Source of the DNA: Bacteroidetes bacterium 24-39-8
Lineage (GTDB): Bacteria; Bacteroidota; Bacteroidia; Chitinophagales; Chitinophagaceae
DNA length: 46,895 nucleotides
Reading direction: 5' to 3'
Assembly (NCBI GenBank): GCA_002256765.1
Contig: NCHJ01000008.1
Location: 1 to 46,895, forward strand
A program made the translations under genes and the position numbers. The notes under the pieces were generated by a model that made no database searches, had not been told where the DNA came from, and worked only from the letters and a program-made list of their open reading frames with translations. Positions 35,093 through 43,749 of the stretch are shown piece after piece; the first letter of the stretch is position 1, and each line of letters opens with the position of its first letter.

Positions 35093-35638
35093 TTAATAGT
35101 TTTTAATAAAAGCCTCAATTTTTTTTGCCGCGTGGTGGTAACTGGCTTTTAAAGCACCCTCACTGGTATCCAACACCTTACTCATTTCTTCATAAGGCAT
35201 GGCGTCATAATATCGCAAATGAAAGACCAATCGTTGCTTTTCCGGCAGTTCCTGAATTGCTAACTGTAAGCGCCATTCTAGCTGGTTGGCATTAAAATGC
35301 AGGTCTGCTTTTACCTTATTGGCCAAGGATTCGGTCATGTCATCAAGGCTTTGGGTGGCTTTTCTTTGTTGTTGGGCCAAAAAACTCAAAGTCTCATTGG
35401 TAGCAATTCGGTAGAGCCAGGTAAAAAGCTGGCTTTCCTCCCTAAAATGCTCCAAACCCTTCCAGATCTTGATCAGTGTATTTTGCAAAACGTCATCGGC
35501 GTCAGCGTGGTCAACCACCATTCTGCGGATATGCCAATAAATTTTTTCCTGATATTTTTTGACCAATTGCGTAAAACCCTGCTCCCTAGTAGCGGCATTG
35601 GAATAAAGGGCTAACAATTCTTGGTCCGAAGCGTGCAT
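35093..35638 (-). CDS. ECF-type RNA polymerase sigma factor
   Basis: A 181-residue sigma-70 family protein of the ECF group. Region 2 is recognised by IYWHIRRMVVDHADADDVLQNTLIKIWKGLEHFREESQLFTWLYRIATNETLSFL, and region 4 by LQLAIQELPEKQRLVFHLRYYDAMPYEEMSKVLDTSEGALKASYHHAAKKIE, the DNA-binding helix-turn-helix. It heads an operon with a membrane anti-sigma factor and a Spy-like periplasmic protein, so it probably responds to an envelope signal and, like many ECF factors, may drive its own operon. It is divergent from ppc across 256 bases. Confidence 0.92.
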   Translation of the reverse strand: MHASDQELLALYSNAATREQGFTQLVKKYQEKIYWHIRRMVVDHADADDVLQNTLIKIWKGLEHFREESQLFTWLYRIATNETLSFLAQQQRKATQSLDDMTESLANKVKADLHFNANQLEWRLQLAIQELPEKQRLVFHLRYYDAMPYEEMSKVLDTSEGALKASYHHAAKKIEAFIKNY

Positions 35639-35666
35639 GGGTTCACTTGAAGCATTAAGACTAGTG

Positions 35667-35674
35667 GAAAAGTA
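35667..35674 (-). promoter_or_regulatory. Possible -7 element for the sigma-factor operon
   Basis: The minus strand reads TACTTTTC, one mismatch to TAnnTTTG, 28 bases before the sigma-factor start. No convincing -33 box. An autoregulatory ECF promoter would look different and could be elsewhere in the 256-base gap. Confidence 0.3.
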
Positions 35675-35894
35675 GAAAGTTTAATCCAGTTGGGCAGATT
35701 TTTTTGAAGTCGGTAAACCCATTTTAAACAAATAAAATATGAATCAATTACTGCTAAAATGTAGCTAGTGCTCATATAAAATTTATTGCCATAACTAACA
35801 ATCATTAGCCCCAAAATCAATCCTGACAAGGTTTTCACGGCAATAGTAGAGGAATTTAGGGGGGATTTAATTATCTTGAGCCCTCAATTAGTAT

Positions 35895-38480
35895 ATGCCT
35901 TCATCAGAATATAGCCTCAATTTCAAGCGCAACGTAACGGACAAATATATTATTTATAATAGTTTGTTTTCTGCCCTGCCCTTCTCCGGAATAGCCAATG
36001 TGGGTGCTTTATTACCCATTTTATTACAGGCCTGTATAGATGGCTACGCCGATGGCAAGAGCCCCATGCAGATCATTGACCGTTTTTACGAGCAGCATAC
36101 CAATGCCGTTTCAGAAGCGGACAAGCTAGACCGATTGTTCAAATTTGTACAATATATAGAGCGCCAGATAGTATTGTTTGACGCCATTGAAGACGCGGCA
36201 TTTGATACCGTAAACAATATTGAAGGACCGGGAAGTTTAAAAGCCCTGATTAATGAAGCGGGTATTTTGGGCAAGTCAACTTTACTCAAACAAAAGCTAA
36301 AAAAATTCAAAGTACGTGTGGTGCTTACTGCCCACCCAACTCAGTTTTATCCGGGTTCAGTCTTGGGCATTATCCATGACATGAATGAAGCCATTAGAAA
36401 GAATGATTTTCATACCATCAATGCCTATATACAGCAGTTGGGCATCACTCCCTTTTTTAATAAGAAACAACCCACGCCCTTAGACGAGGCCGTGAACCTG
36501 ATGTGGTATTTGGAGAATATTCTCTACCCCTCTATTGGCAATATTTACAACTATATTAATCGCGAGGTTTTTGATAGTGCTTATGATGGAGAGAACCCCT
36601 TTATTGAACTAGGTTTTTGGCCTGGCGGCGATAGGGATGGCAACCCATTTGTGAATGGACCCACTACCCTAAAAGTAGCCGACGCCTTGCGTAGCGCCAT
36701 TGTGGTTTGTTATTATAGAGATATTCGCAAACTCAAACGCAGACTCACTTTTACAGGGGTTGATACCATTATTGCACAATTGGAACAACAGCTGTATGAG
36801 AATGTGTTTATCCCAGAGCAAAGCAAACGCATTAGCAAGGAAGATCTCTTAACGGCTTTGTATGAAGCCAGAAAATTGTTGATGGAACAGCACCATTTTT
36901 TGTTCCTCAATAGACTGGATAGTTTGATTCATAAAGTGAAGATTTTTGGAACCCATTTTGCTTCACTGGATATTCGTCAAGATAGCCGGATTCATACCAC
37001 TGTGCTTTTGCAGATCAACCAAGAATTAGTAACTGCAGGAGAAGCACCCATCTTGCCAGAAAACTATAGCAGTTTAGATTTGACGGGTAAATTATCCGCA
37101 CTAGCCGCTATTGAACGTGTGATCAATCCAAGCATGATTCAGGATACCATTTCAAGGGATACTTTAGAGAGCATGTATGCTATCAGAACCATACAGGCAG
37201 AGAATGGCATAGAGGGTTGTAATAGGTATATTATCAGCAATTGTCAGGGACCCGTGAATATGATGGAAGTATATGCGCTCTTACGCTTATGCGGATGGAA
37301 AAAGGAAAACATGCCCATTGATATTGTACCCCTGTTTGAAACCATTGATGACTTGGAACAGGCAGAAACCACTATGGACTTTTTGTACCAGTTACCGGAA
37401 TACAGAAACCATTTGACATTAAGGGGTAAACACCAGACCATCATGTTGGGCTTTAGCGATGGCACCAAGGATGGTGGCTATTTACAAGCCAACTGGAGTA
37501 TCTATACTGCCAAAGAAAATCTAACCGCCATTTCTCGTAAATATGATGTGAAAGCCAAATTCTTTGACGGCCGTGGTGGACCACCATCCAGAGGTGGTGG
37601 AAAGACGCATAAGTTCTATGCTTCCTTGGGTAATAATATTGAAAATGAAGAGATTCAATTAACCATTCAAGGTCAAACCATTACTTCTAATTTTGGCACC
37701 ATCCAGTCTTCTCAATACAACCTGGAACAGTTGCTGAGTGCTGGTTTGAGCAATGAATTATTTTCTGATACTAGGGTACAATTATCACAGCATGATAGGT
37801 ACTTAATGGAAGAGCTAGGCAAGATTAGCCACCAGAGTTATCAGGATTTTAAAACCCATCCTTTGTTCCTGGCTTATATGCAACAGTTTAGTCCGCTGAA
37901 CTATTATAGCAAGAGTAATATTGCCAGCCGTCCTGCCAAACGTGGCAGCGGTGGGGGCTTACGTTTTGAAGACCTACGCGCCATTCCTTTTGTGGGATCT
38001 TGGAGTCAGTTAAAACAAAATGTACCCGGTTTTTTTGGCGTGGGCACTGCTTTACAAGCCATGAAGGACCAGGGTTTGTGGAACGATACCAAAGCCATGT
38101 TCCGCAATGTGTTGTTCTTCCGTACACTGATTGACAATAGCATGATGAGCATGCTCAAATCCTTTTTCCCACTCACCGAATACGTGAAAAAAGACCCACA
38201 GTTTGGACCGGTTTGGGAACTGATTAAAAAAGAATTTGACCTGACTGCCACACTGGTGATGGAATTAGCAGACGCTAGCCTACTTATGGAAGAAGACAAA
38301 GCCGGAAGGGCTTCTATTCAAATGAGAGACAAGATTGTATTGCCATTACTAACCATACAGCAATATGCATTGAATCAATTACATGGAAGAGACATTGAAC
38401 CAGAGCTCAAAGCAGTTTATGAAAAACTCTTGACCAGAACCATGTTTGGGGTCATCAACGCGGCCAGAAATTCAGCTTAA
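35895..38480 (+). CDS. ppc: Phosphoenolpyruvate carboxylase, divergent active-site motifs
   Basis: An 861-residue enzyme that adds bicarbonate to phosphoenolpyruvate to make oxaloacetate, replenishing the citric acid cycle. The catalytic-His motif reads VVLTAHPTQFYPG (His147), where most enzymes have TAHPTE. GFSDGTKDGG matches the conserved SDSxKDxG Lys motif. The glycine-rich catalytic loop reads FDGRGGPPSRGGG (Arg560) in place of the usual FHGRGG. RPAKRGSGG is conserved, but GSWSQLK (Lys707) stands where FAWTQxR is usual. The conserved C-terminal Asn is present (INAARNSA). Overall length and order fit the bacterial family. The substitutions are probably a lineage trait, and activity is expected but not proven from sequence. 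Confidence 0.9.
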   Translation: MPSSEYSLNFKRNVTDKYIIYNSLFSALPFSGIANVGALLPILLQACIDGYADGKSPMQIIDRFYEQHTNAVSEADKLDRLFKFVQYIERQIVLFDAIEDAAFDTVNNIEGPGSLKALINEAGILGKSTLLKQKLKKFKVRVVLTAHPTQFYPGSVLGIIHDMNEAIRKNDFHTINAYIQQLGITPFFNKKQPTPLDEAVNLMWYLENILYPSIGNIYNYINREVFDSAYDGENPFIELGFWPGGDRDGNPFVNGPTTLKVADALRSAIVVCYYRDIRKLKRRLTFTGVDTIIAQLEQQLYENVFIPEQSKRISKEDLLTALYEARKLLMEQHHFLFLNRLDSLIHKVKIFGTHFASLDIRQDSRIHTTVLLQINQELVTAGEAPILPENYSSLDLTGKLSALAAIERVINPSMIQDTISRDTLESMYAIRTIQAENGIEGCNRYIISNCQGPVNMMEVYALLRLCGWKKENMPIDIVPLFETIDDLEQAETTMDFLYQLPEYRNHLTLRGKHQTIMLGFSDGTKDGGYLQANWSIYTAKENLTAISRKYDVKAKFFDGRGGPPSRGGGKTHKFYASLGNNIENEEIQLTIQGQTITSNFGTIQSSQYNLEQLLSAGLSNELFSDTRVQLSQHDRYLMEELGKISHQSYQDFKTHPLFLAYMQQFSPLNYYSKSNIASRPAKRGSGGGLRFEDLRAIPFVGSWSQLKQNVPGFFGVGTALQAMKDQGLWNDTKAMFRNVLFFRTLIDNSMMSMLKSFFPLTEYVKKDPQFGPVWELIKKEFDLTATLVMELADASLLMEEDKAGRASIQMRDKIVLPLLTIQQYALNQLHGRDIEPELKAVYEKLLTRTMFGVINAARNSA

Positions 38481-38507
38481 TTATTTGAACAGATTAAATC
38501 ATCAATA

Positions 38508-38528
38508 ATAATGTCTTTTAAACATTAT
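38508..38528 (+). other. Weak AT hairpin between convergent ppc and abiEii
   Basis: ATAATGT (38508-38514) pairs with ACATTAT (38522-38528), 7-base loop, followed by ATTTTCTC. It overlaps the end of the abiEii frame and could end ppc transcription. Confidence 0.3.
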
Positions 38529-39307
38529 ATTTTCTCTAGTATCTGGGATCTTACAATTTGATAGGAGGCATGAATATCATAAACTAAGCTAGGTTTCAAA
38601 AGGGCTGAGATATCTTGAATAAAATCTGAATCGTTCATTTTTAAATCCATGTTTTGTAAAAACTGTTTTTGAGTAATTACATGACCTTCATTTGCCAAAT
38701 ATACTTTCCAGGTTTTAATCATTTTTTGAATGTCAAAATTTTCAATAGTAGCAAGGGTGTACCAAATATCAAAAAGATCTCTGCCTTTTTTCCTTTGAAA
38801 CATAGCTCTTAATTTGGTAGCAAGCAGTTCTTCAATGCAAAATGTTGGAATTAATGCTTCTCCGGAAAACCAATCTGAATGAAGACTTACGAGTATTTCA
38901 TCCAATGGATCAACAGAAAAATGTTCTCTGCAATTAATCTCAACTTTAAGCCTCATTGGAACACCAGCTTCTGACATAAAGCGGAAAAGCAGTGTGTTAT
39001 TATTGGCTTTTTGTTTGATAACTGGCACCCCTAAAAAACTAAGACTGTCTTGAATTGCTAGAATTATTTGTTTTATAGGACCAGCAATCATTTGAACTAG
39101 GTCTATATCTTCCGAATATCTTGCTTGCTGTTGCAAATGAAGTTTATGTAGTGCTGTTCCTCCTCTAAAAGCAAGATGTTTTTTTAAAAGAGGGTGATTA
39201 AAAATTTCAACTAATGACCTTTCAATGATTAAATCTTGTTCTACCTGAAAATCATCTTGCCAAGGGGCATGATTTCTCCATTGTGTTATGAACGCTTGTG
39301 GAATCAT
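38525..39307 (-). CDS. abiEii: AbiEii/AbiGii-family nucleotidyltransferase toxin
   Basis: A 260-residue toxin of the type IV toxin-antitoxin/abortive-infection system AbiE, expected to block growth of phage-infected cells by nucleotidyl transfer. Family motifs are intact: FRGGTALHKL (47-56, motif I), RYSEDIDLV (63-71, motif II with paired acidic metal ligands), and KLRAMFQRKKGRDLFDIWY (165-183, motifs III and IV). The length is near that of other stand-alone members. Its start overlaps the abiEi stop by four bases, so antitoxin is translated first. The operon is more AT-rich than its neighbours. Confidence 0.9.
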   Translation of the reverse strand: MIPQAFITQWRNHAPWQDDFQVEQDLIIERSLVEIFNHPLLKKHLAFRGGTALHKLHLQQQARYSEDIDLVQMIAGPIKQIILAIQDSLSFLGVPVIKQKANNNTLLFRFMSEAGVPMRLKVEINCREHFSVDPLDEILVSLHSDWFSGEALIPTFCIEELLATKLRAMFQRKKGRDLFDIWYTLATIENFDIQKMIKTWKVYLANEGHVITQKQFLQNMDLKMNDSDFIQDISALLKPSLVYDIHASYQIVRSQILEKI

Positions 39308-40119
39308 AAATCAGTTTCTATTTCAATATTGGGAACTACTTTCCAGCAATTACCCACTTTCATACTTGAAGGCTTTTGTTTATCGGGTCTTAATAAAATT
39401 GGATAGGTCTTCACAGTTTTTAAATATTTTTCTAGCCCTAAAGTCAAATCCTTTCTTCCCAAATTTATTTCCAGTAAATATCCTAGTCTTTGAACTGTTG
39501 CAACTTGTGCATATCGTTGCGCAACGTTTGCTAATTCTACTCCATCTAGTTCTTCCGCTAACTCTTGTAAAATAGTTGCAACACTATTAAATCCTCCACA
39601 TTTATCATAATAACTAATCAAGTCCAATGCCGTTAAAGCCGCTGATGAAACCTTTACATAACCAACTTCAATTTTCCTATCTACAATATCCTCATTTTCC
39701 CAATGTTTTTTGTAACAAAAAATTATTTTAATTCGTTTGCTTTGAATAGGCAACAGAACTGGCTTCTTTGTCATTACAAAAAAAGTCTGGGACTGCTGAT
39801 GTGCAGCACCATATAATGAAGCCGCACTCAATAAAGACACGTAATAATCTCTTTTTACATACTTCATTAATGCAGCTACAAAATGTAAGGGAGGAAGCAT
39901 TTCTTTACTTCTGAATTCAGGTGGAATTACTACATAAAATCCCTTTCTAATAATGGCAATTGCTTTTTTATTCCTCAGCCTTTGTAAAGATTTTTTTATA
40001 GCATTCTCTGATAAATTAAATTTTGAATGCAAGTCTTCTATTGTAAACGAATATCTCCCTTGAGAACGAAGTTCATCAGTATAAGTAGCTAAATAATTAT
40101 AGTCAAATGTATGATTCAT
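39304..40119 (-). CDS. abiEi: AbiEi-family antitoxin / transcriptional regulator
   Basis: A 271-residue protein paired with the AbiEii toxin. The N-terminal winged helix-turn-helix reads FTIEDLHSKFNLSENAIKKSLQRLRNKKAIAIIRKGFYVVIPPEFR (about 26-70), and the middle contains YYVSLLSAASLYGAAHQQSQTFFVMTKKP, typical of the AbiEi family. AbiEi proteins neutralise the toxin without direct contact and repress their own operon. The chosen Met is at 40119; an upstream in-frame Met at 40137 adds six residues. A 14-bp direct repeat upstream is a candidate operator. Confidence 0.88.
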   Translation of the reverse strand: MNHTFDYNYLATYTDELRSQGRYSFTIEDLHSKFNLSENAIKKSLQRLRNKKAIAIIRKGFYVVIPPEFRSKEMLPPLHFVAALMKYVKRDYYVSLLSAASLYGAAHQQSQTFFVMTKKPVLLPIQSKRIKIIFCYKKHWENEDIVDRKIEVGYVKVSSAALTALDLISYYDKCGGFNSVATILQELAEELDGVELANVAQRYAQVATVQRLGYLLEINLGRKDLTLGLEKYLKTVKTYPILLRPDKQKPSSMKVGNCWKVVPNIEIETDL

Positions 40120-40133
40120 GTTCAAGTTGTTGT

Positions 40134-40233
40134 ACAAGATAAAAGCCTAACTTCAACCCATTACGCTTCTCTAAACTAATTAATTTTATTTGAAATAATC
40201 AACAATTTTAAGTTTTACGACAATATAAAAGCC
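40134..40233 (-). promoter_or_regulatory. Direct repeats upstream of the abiE operon, candidate operator
   Basis: ACAAGATAAAAGCC (40134-40147) and ACAATATAAAAGCC (40220-40233) differ at one of 14 positions and lie 86 bases apart. The near copy ends 15 bases from the abiEi start codon. Known AbiEi proteins bind repeated sites near their promoter, although those described are inverted. On the minus strand the far copy contains TATATTG-like -7 sequence. Confidence 0.4.
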
Positions 40234-40317
40234 AATATATGACCTTATTCTTGTCTTAAAACTAGAAAATGCAGGATTTAACAGTGAGGAGAGTAATCGA
40301 GAAATTTAAAGCCGGTT

Positions 40318-40914
40318 TTATTTATCGTCCTTGTATTGCCATAGATGCAAACAGGCATAGGTTCTATAGGGGCTCCATTTGGCAGAGAGTTCTAGCATTT
40401 TTTGCTTGAGTTCCTTTTTGTCTAAATGCTCCAATTTATAGAGTTTGGTCATGGCTTGTTGAATACCCAAATCATCTACTGCAAAAACGTCTTCTCTGCC
40501 CAAGGAAAACATGAGCAGCATTTCTACCGTCCATTTTCCTACGCCCTTGATCTGTACCAGCAAATCAACAATGGCTTCATTGTCCATTTTTTGTAGGGTC
40601 TTATCTGTGATCTTATGTTCAATACAAAAAGCTGCAACATTGTGTATATATCCCACTTTGGCATAACTCAGTCCAATGCCTCGTAATGTTTCAATAGGCG
40701 TGTCCAAAACCTGTTGGGGCTTGGGTTCTTTGCCATTATATAATTCTAAGAATCGTTTAAAAATTACTTTGGCCACTGCCGTACTCAATTGCTGGCTCAT
40801 GATGCTGGCCATTAAACGCAAGGGGATATTCTTACGCATTTCTAATGCAGGCAATGCTTCTACCAAGGCCTTGGATAATTTGCGGTCTTTTTCTAAATGG
40901 GCTATATATTCCAT
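40318..40914 (-). CDS. DNA-3-methyladenine glycosylase, AlkA-like (HhH-GPD)
   Basis: A 198-residue HhH-GPD superfamily DNA glycosylase that removes alkylated bases. The hairpin motif is LLVQIKGVGKWTVEMLLMF and the catalytic Asp lies in FAVDDLGIQQAM; LMASIMSQQLSTAVAKVIFKRF is the substrate-pocket helix of AlkA relatives. It lacks the iron-sulfur cysteines of endonuclease III and is much shorter than E. coli AlkA, like many bacterial AlkA-2 type enzymes. The Met at 40914 is chosen, with others at 40932 and 40959. It is divergent from the DUF4440 gene with about 80 bases between starts. Confidence 0.88.
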   Translation of the reverse strand: MEYIAHLEKDRKLSKALVEALPALEMRKNIPLRLMASIMSQQLSTAVAKVIFKRFLELYNGKEPKPQQVLDTPIETLRGIGLSYAKVGYIHNVAAFCIEHKITDKTLQKMDNEAIVDLLVQIKGVGKWTVEMLLMFSLGREDVFAVDDLGIQQAMTKLYKLEHLDKKELKQKMLELSAKWSPYRTYACLHLWQYKDDK

Positions 40915-40994
40915 AAGATTAAGATACAGCATTTGTTTATGCCAGAAAGATGCTGCCAAAAAATCCTATAGAATTCAGTAGCTTTCCTAAAAAA

Positions 40995-41441
40995 ATGATT
41001 AGCCCCAGCAAGGCCATAATAGCCACCCTACTAATTTTCTGCAGCAGTTTTATCAGCCATCCAATTCAAGCTCAGGACAAAGACGAGTTAGCCATTCGTA
41101 AAATCTTGGCTTCCCAAACCGAGCAATGGAACAAGGGCAATATTGCCGCTTTTATGAACGGCTATTGGAAAAGTGACAGTTTGTTGTTTGTGGGTAAATC
41201 CGGTGCCAATTTTGGGTATCAAAAAACCTTGGACAATTATTACAAAGGTTACCCCGATACCGCTGCCATGGGTAAACTCAATTTTGACTTAATTCAAGTT
41301 AAGAGACTGAGCCCCGAATATTTTTTTGTCTTGGGCAAATGGCATTTGAAAAGAAGTATTGGCGATGTGGGTGGTGCTTATACCCTACTCTTTAGAAAAA
41401 TCAAGGGAGAATGGGTGATTGTGGTAGACCATAGCAGCTAA
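40995..41441 (+). CDS. Exported DUF4440 / SnoaL-like protein
   Basis: A 148-residue protein with a signal peptide (MISPSKAIIATLLIFCSSFISHPIQAQ) and a NTF2-like domain of the DUF4440 type: DELAIRKILASQTEQWNKGNIAAFMNGYWKSDSLLFVG at the start and YTLLFRKIKGEWVIVVDHSS at the end. Domains of this type may be catalytic or ligand-binding; no function is known for the exported Bacteroidota group. The chosen Met begins the signal peptide, inside a frame open from 40950. The prohibitin-like gene starts 51 bases later on the same strand. Confidence 0.82.
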   Translation: MISPSKAIIATLLIFCSSFISHPIQAQDKDELAIRKILASQTEQWNKGNIAAFMNGYWKSDSLLFVGKSGANFGYQKTLDNYYKGYPDTAAMGKLNFDLIQVKRLSPEYFFVLGKWHLKRSIGDVGGAYTLLFRKIKGEWVIVVDHSS

Positions 41442-41492
41442 CTGTAAGAAATAGCAACAATTTGCTACTCATCAATTACTAAAACAAAAAAC

Positions 41493-42407
41493 ATGATTCT
41501 GATTATTTTGGGCTTGCTTGTATTCATAGCAGCCTTTTCATTAAAAAAAGCCAACCATCCCCTTCCCCAATACGCCAATGCCGCAAGGATCACGGGTATT
41601 TCACTTATGGTTATTGGTTTTCTTACTTCTAGTATCAAACAAATTGACGCGGGTCAGATTGGTGTTAAGTCTATGTTTGGTAAGGTACAAGATGATGTAC
41701 TCACTAGTGGCTTAACCATGGTTAATCCCTTGATAGACGTTAAAAAAATTGATATCAAAACCCTTAACTATACCATGAGTGGGATTCATGACGAGGGAGA
41801 ACAACAAGGGGATGACGCCATTCGCGTTTTGACTGCCGATGGTTTGGAAGTGGTGATTGACCTAACTGTTTTATACCGGGTCATGGCTACTGAAGCACCA
41901 AAGCTTGTCAAAGAAACCGGGTTGGATTTTAAGGACAAAATTGTTAGACCCATAACTCGTACTAAGATCAGGGATAATGCGGTGTTCTATACTGCCGTTG
42001 ATTTGTATAGCACCAAGCGTGACTTGTTCCAGACTAGGATTTTCAAAACCATTGAAGACAATTTTAAACAACGCGGATTGGTTTTGGAGCAATTATTGGT
42101 ACGCAATATTACTTTACCCGCCAGTGTTAAAGGTTCTATTGAAGAAAAAATCAAGGCGGAGCAAGACGCACAGAAAATGGAATTTGTACTCCAAAAAGAA
42201 AAACAGGAAGCTGAGCGTAAGCGCGTAGAAGCCCAAGGTATTGCAGACTATCAACGCATCATGAGTTCTGGTCTAACGGACAAGCAATTGCAGTATGAGC
42301 AGATTCAGATGATGAAGGGGCTAGTTACATCGCCCAATGCCAAAGTGATTATCATGGGTAAGGGAAATACACCTGTAATTCTTGATACCAAGGATGATAA
42401 AAAATAA
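41493..42407 (+). CDS. Prohibitin-like SPFH-domain membrane protein
   Basis: A 304-residue protein with two hydrophobic N-terminal segments (2-17 and 30-46), then the SPFH/prohibitin domain (IDAGQIGVKSMFGKVQDDVLTSGLTMVNPLIDVKKIDIKTLNY) and a Lys/Glu/Ala/Gln-rich coiled coil around EEKIKAEQDAQKMEFVLQKEKQEAERKRVEAQ. Prohibitin-like proteins form large ring assemblies at the membrane and influence microdomains or membrane proteases. No NfeD gene is nearby, which favours prohibitin over slipin. A good terminator follows it. Confidence 0.88.
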   Translation: MILIILGLLVFIAAFSLKKANHPLPQYANAARITGISLMVIGFLTSSIKQIDAGQIGVKSMFGKVQDDVLTSGLTMVNPLIDVKKIDIKTLNYTMSGIHDEGEQQGDDAIRVLTADGLEVVIDLTVLYRVMATEAPKLVKETGLDFKDKIVRPITRTKIRDNAVFYTAVDLYSTKRDLFQTRIFKTIEDNFKQRGLVLEQLLVRNITLPASVKGSIEEKIKAEQDAQKMEFVLQKEKQEAERKRVEAQGIADYQRIMSSGLTDKQLQYEQIQMMKGLVTSPNAKVIIMGKGNTPVILDTKDDKK

Positions 42408-42443
42408 ACTCTGAAAAATAACTAGCAAAAAAAGATAGTTAAG

Positions 42444-42470
42444 AGCATCGGCCCAGCCGGTGCTTTTTTA
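42444..42470 (+). terminator. Terminator of the prohibitin-like gene
   Basis: AGCATCGGC (42444-42452) pairs with GCCGGTGCT (42456-42464) with one G-U pair, loop CCA, followed by TTTTTA. Its end meets the stop codon of the convergent small membrane protein gene. Confidence 0.85.
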
Positions 42471-42728
42471 TTGGGGTTGATCCAACTCAGAATAGCCGGG
42501 GTCTTCAAAGTCTATCGGCTTTAGCCATAGTTTTTTTAAATACCTAAATAGGAGTACAAAACTGACAATCATCCAAGTGTAGAAGAGGATTTGAGCCAAG
42601 TGAATGCCTTGGTCTAAAAAACCAAATTGGTACATGATACCCAGGGTAGAATTAATGGCCATCCAAAAAATGGCTAGTGCAATGGTATTGACTATGCGCA
42701 ATAAGTATTCCCTAACGCCTGGTTCCAT
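42468..42728 (-). CDS. Small two-helix membrane protein of unknown function
   Basis: An 86-residue protein with two hydrophobic helices, VNTIALAIFWMAINSTLGIMYQ (about 13-34) and LAQILFYTWMIVSFVLLFRYL (about 44-64), and a short acidic tail with PIDFEDPGYSELDQPQ. Family unknown. The frame extends to 42785, overlapping the M23 peptidase stop; the Met at 42728 avoids the overlap and starts just before the first helix. It follows the M23 peptidase gene on the same strand, 49 bases downstream. Confidence 0.65.
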   Translation of the reverse strand: MEPGVREYLLRIVNTIALAIFWMAINSTLGIMYQFGFLDQGIHLAQILFYTWMIVSFVLLFRYLKKLWLKPIDFEDPGYSELDQPQ

Positions 42729-42777
42729 AATGTTGATTGTATGATAAATGACAAGTAGTTGCCCTAATTGTTCAAAC

Positions 42778-43749
42778 CTAGTCAAAACTTTGGATGCTCA
42801 CGGCTGCCAGTTTCAAGATCCGGTCAAACTGAGCTGGGGTCAGGTCATTGTAGAAATAGTAAATGGGATCAACCTGACGGCCACTTCTATGTACTTCATA
42901 GTGGCAGTGCGGACCCGTACTTTTTCCGGTGCTACCCACATAACCTATCACTTCTCCTCTTTTCACTTTCTCTCCCACTCTAGCTTTGATCTTAGACATA
43001 TGGCCATAAAGGGTTTGATAACCAAAACCGTGGTTGATCACCACGCGGTTGCCATAACCCCCAGTATGAAAACCCGCGTCACCAACCGTACCATCGGCAG
43101 TGGCATAAATGGGTGTTCCGGATGGGGCCGTAAAATCCAAACCAGCATGCAGTCTTCTGTCTTTGTACACGGGGTCAATTCTATAGCCAAAACCGGAGGC
43201 AATTCTGTCTAGGTTCTTATTGCTTACGGGTTGAATAGAAGGGGTGGCATTGATCAATTTTTCTTTGTTCTTCACCAAATTGGTAATCTCAACATAAGAC
43301 TTGTCCTGAGATTTTTGTCTAATGGCCAATAGGTTTAATTGGTCAGTCATGCTATTCACCAATTCGGTTTCTCCCATGCGGGCCACCATTTTCACCTCGT
43401 TCTTTTTTTCTACCACTTTGGTTCTTACACTGTCCGGAATAGGCTTAGAACCAAAGATTTCACGGTACACATTATTGTCCCTGTTTTCCAGTTCATCCAT
43501 CTGCAATTCCAGCTCATTCATCCGCTCACTGAGAATGCTATAGCGCTGTTTCATGTCTTCATTTTCCTGACGCAGGAATTTCTCCTTGGGGCTATCAATA
43601 TACTTGAACACAATAAACACAATGAGTAAACCAGTAACAATACAAGCCGTTACAAAGGCAAAGACCTGTAAGAGTCTTACCCGCAGCGGCACTTCCAGTT
43701 TTTCAAACCGGAGTGTATGAGTATTGTAATAGTATTTGATTTTCTTCAT
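42778..43749 (-). CDS. Membrane-anchored M23-family peptidase (LytM domain)
   Basis: A 323-residue protein with one membrane helix at about residues 25-48 (LLQVFAFVTACIVTGLLIVFIVF), a periplasmic coiled coil (KFLRQENEDMKQRYSILSERMNELELQMDELENRD) and a C-terminal M23 metallopeptidase domain. Zinc ligands are visible in LHAGLDFTAPSG (HxxxD) and HCHYEVHRSG (HxH). Such proteins either cut peptidoglycan cross-links or act as activators like EnvC; with all ligands present, activity is expected. The gene is divergent from alaS. Confidence 0.92.
   Translation of the reverse strand: MKKIKYYYNTHTLRFEKLEVPLRVRLLQVFAFVTACIVTGLLIVFIVFKYIDSPKEKFLRQENEDMKQRYSILSERMNELELQMDELENRDNNVYREIFGSKPIPDSVRTKVVEKKNEVKMVARMGETELVNSMTDQLNLLAIRQKSQDKSYVEITNLVKNKEKLINATPSIQPVSNKNLDRIASGFGYRIDPVYKDRRLHAGLDFTAPSGTPIYATADGTVGDAGFHTGGYGNRVVINHGFGYQTLYGHMSKIKARVGEKVKRGEVIGYVGSTGKSTGPHCHYEVHRSGRQVDPIYYFYNDLTPAQFDRILKLAAVSIQSFD

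Noticed and set aside
35611-35838. Open frame of 75 residues overlapping the sigma-factor start
   Set aside because: It overlaps the beginning of a clear sigma-factor gene on the same strand, has no recognisable domain, and fits the promoter region better as non-coding DNA.
41493-42407. Slipin with NfeD protease pair
   Set aside because: No NfeD-type gene is adjacent, and the domain layout is closer to prohibitin.
42748-43212. 154-residue plus-strand open frame
   Set aside because: It is opposite the M23 peptidase gene, rich in Ser, Thr, His and Gly as expected for a shadow frame, with no family motif.
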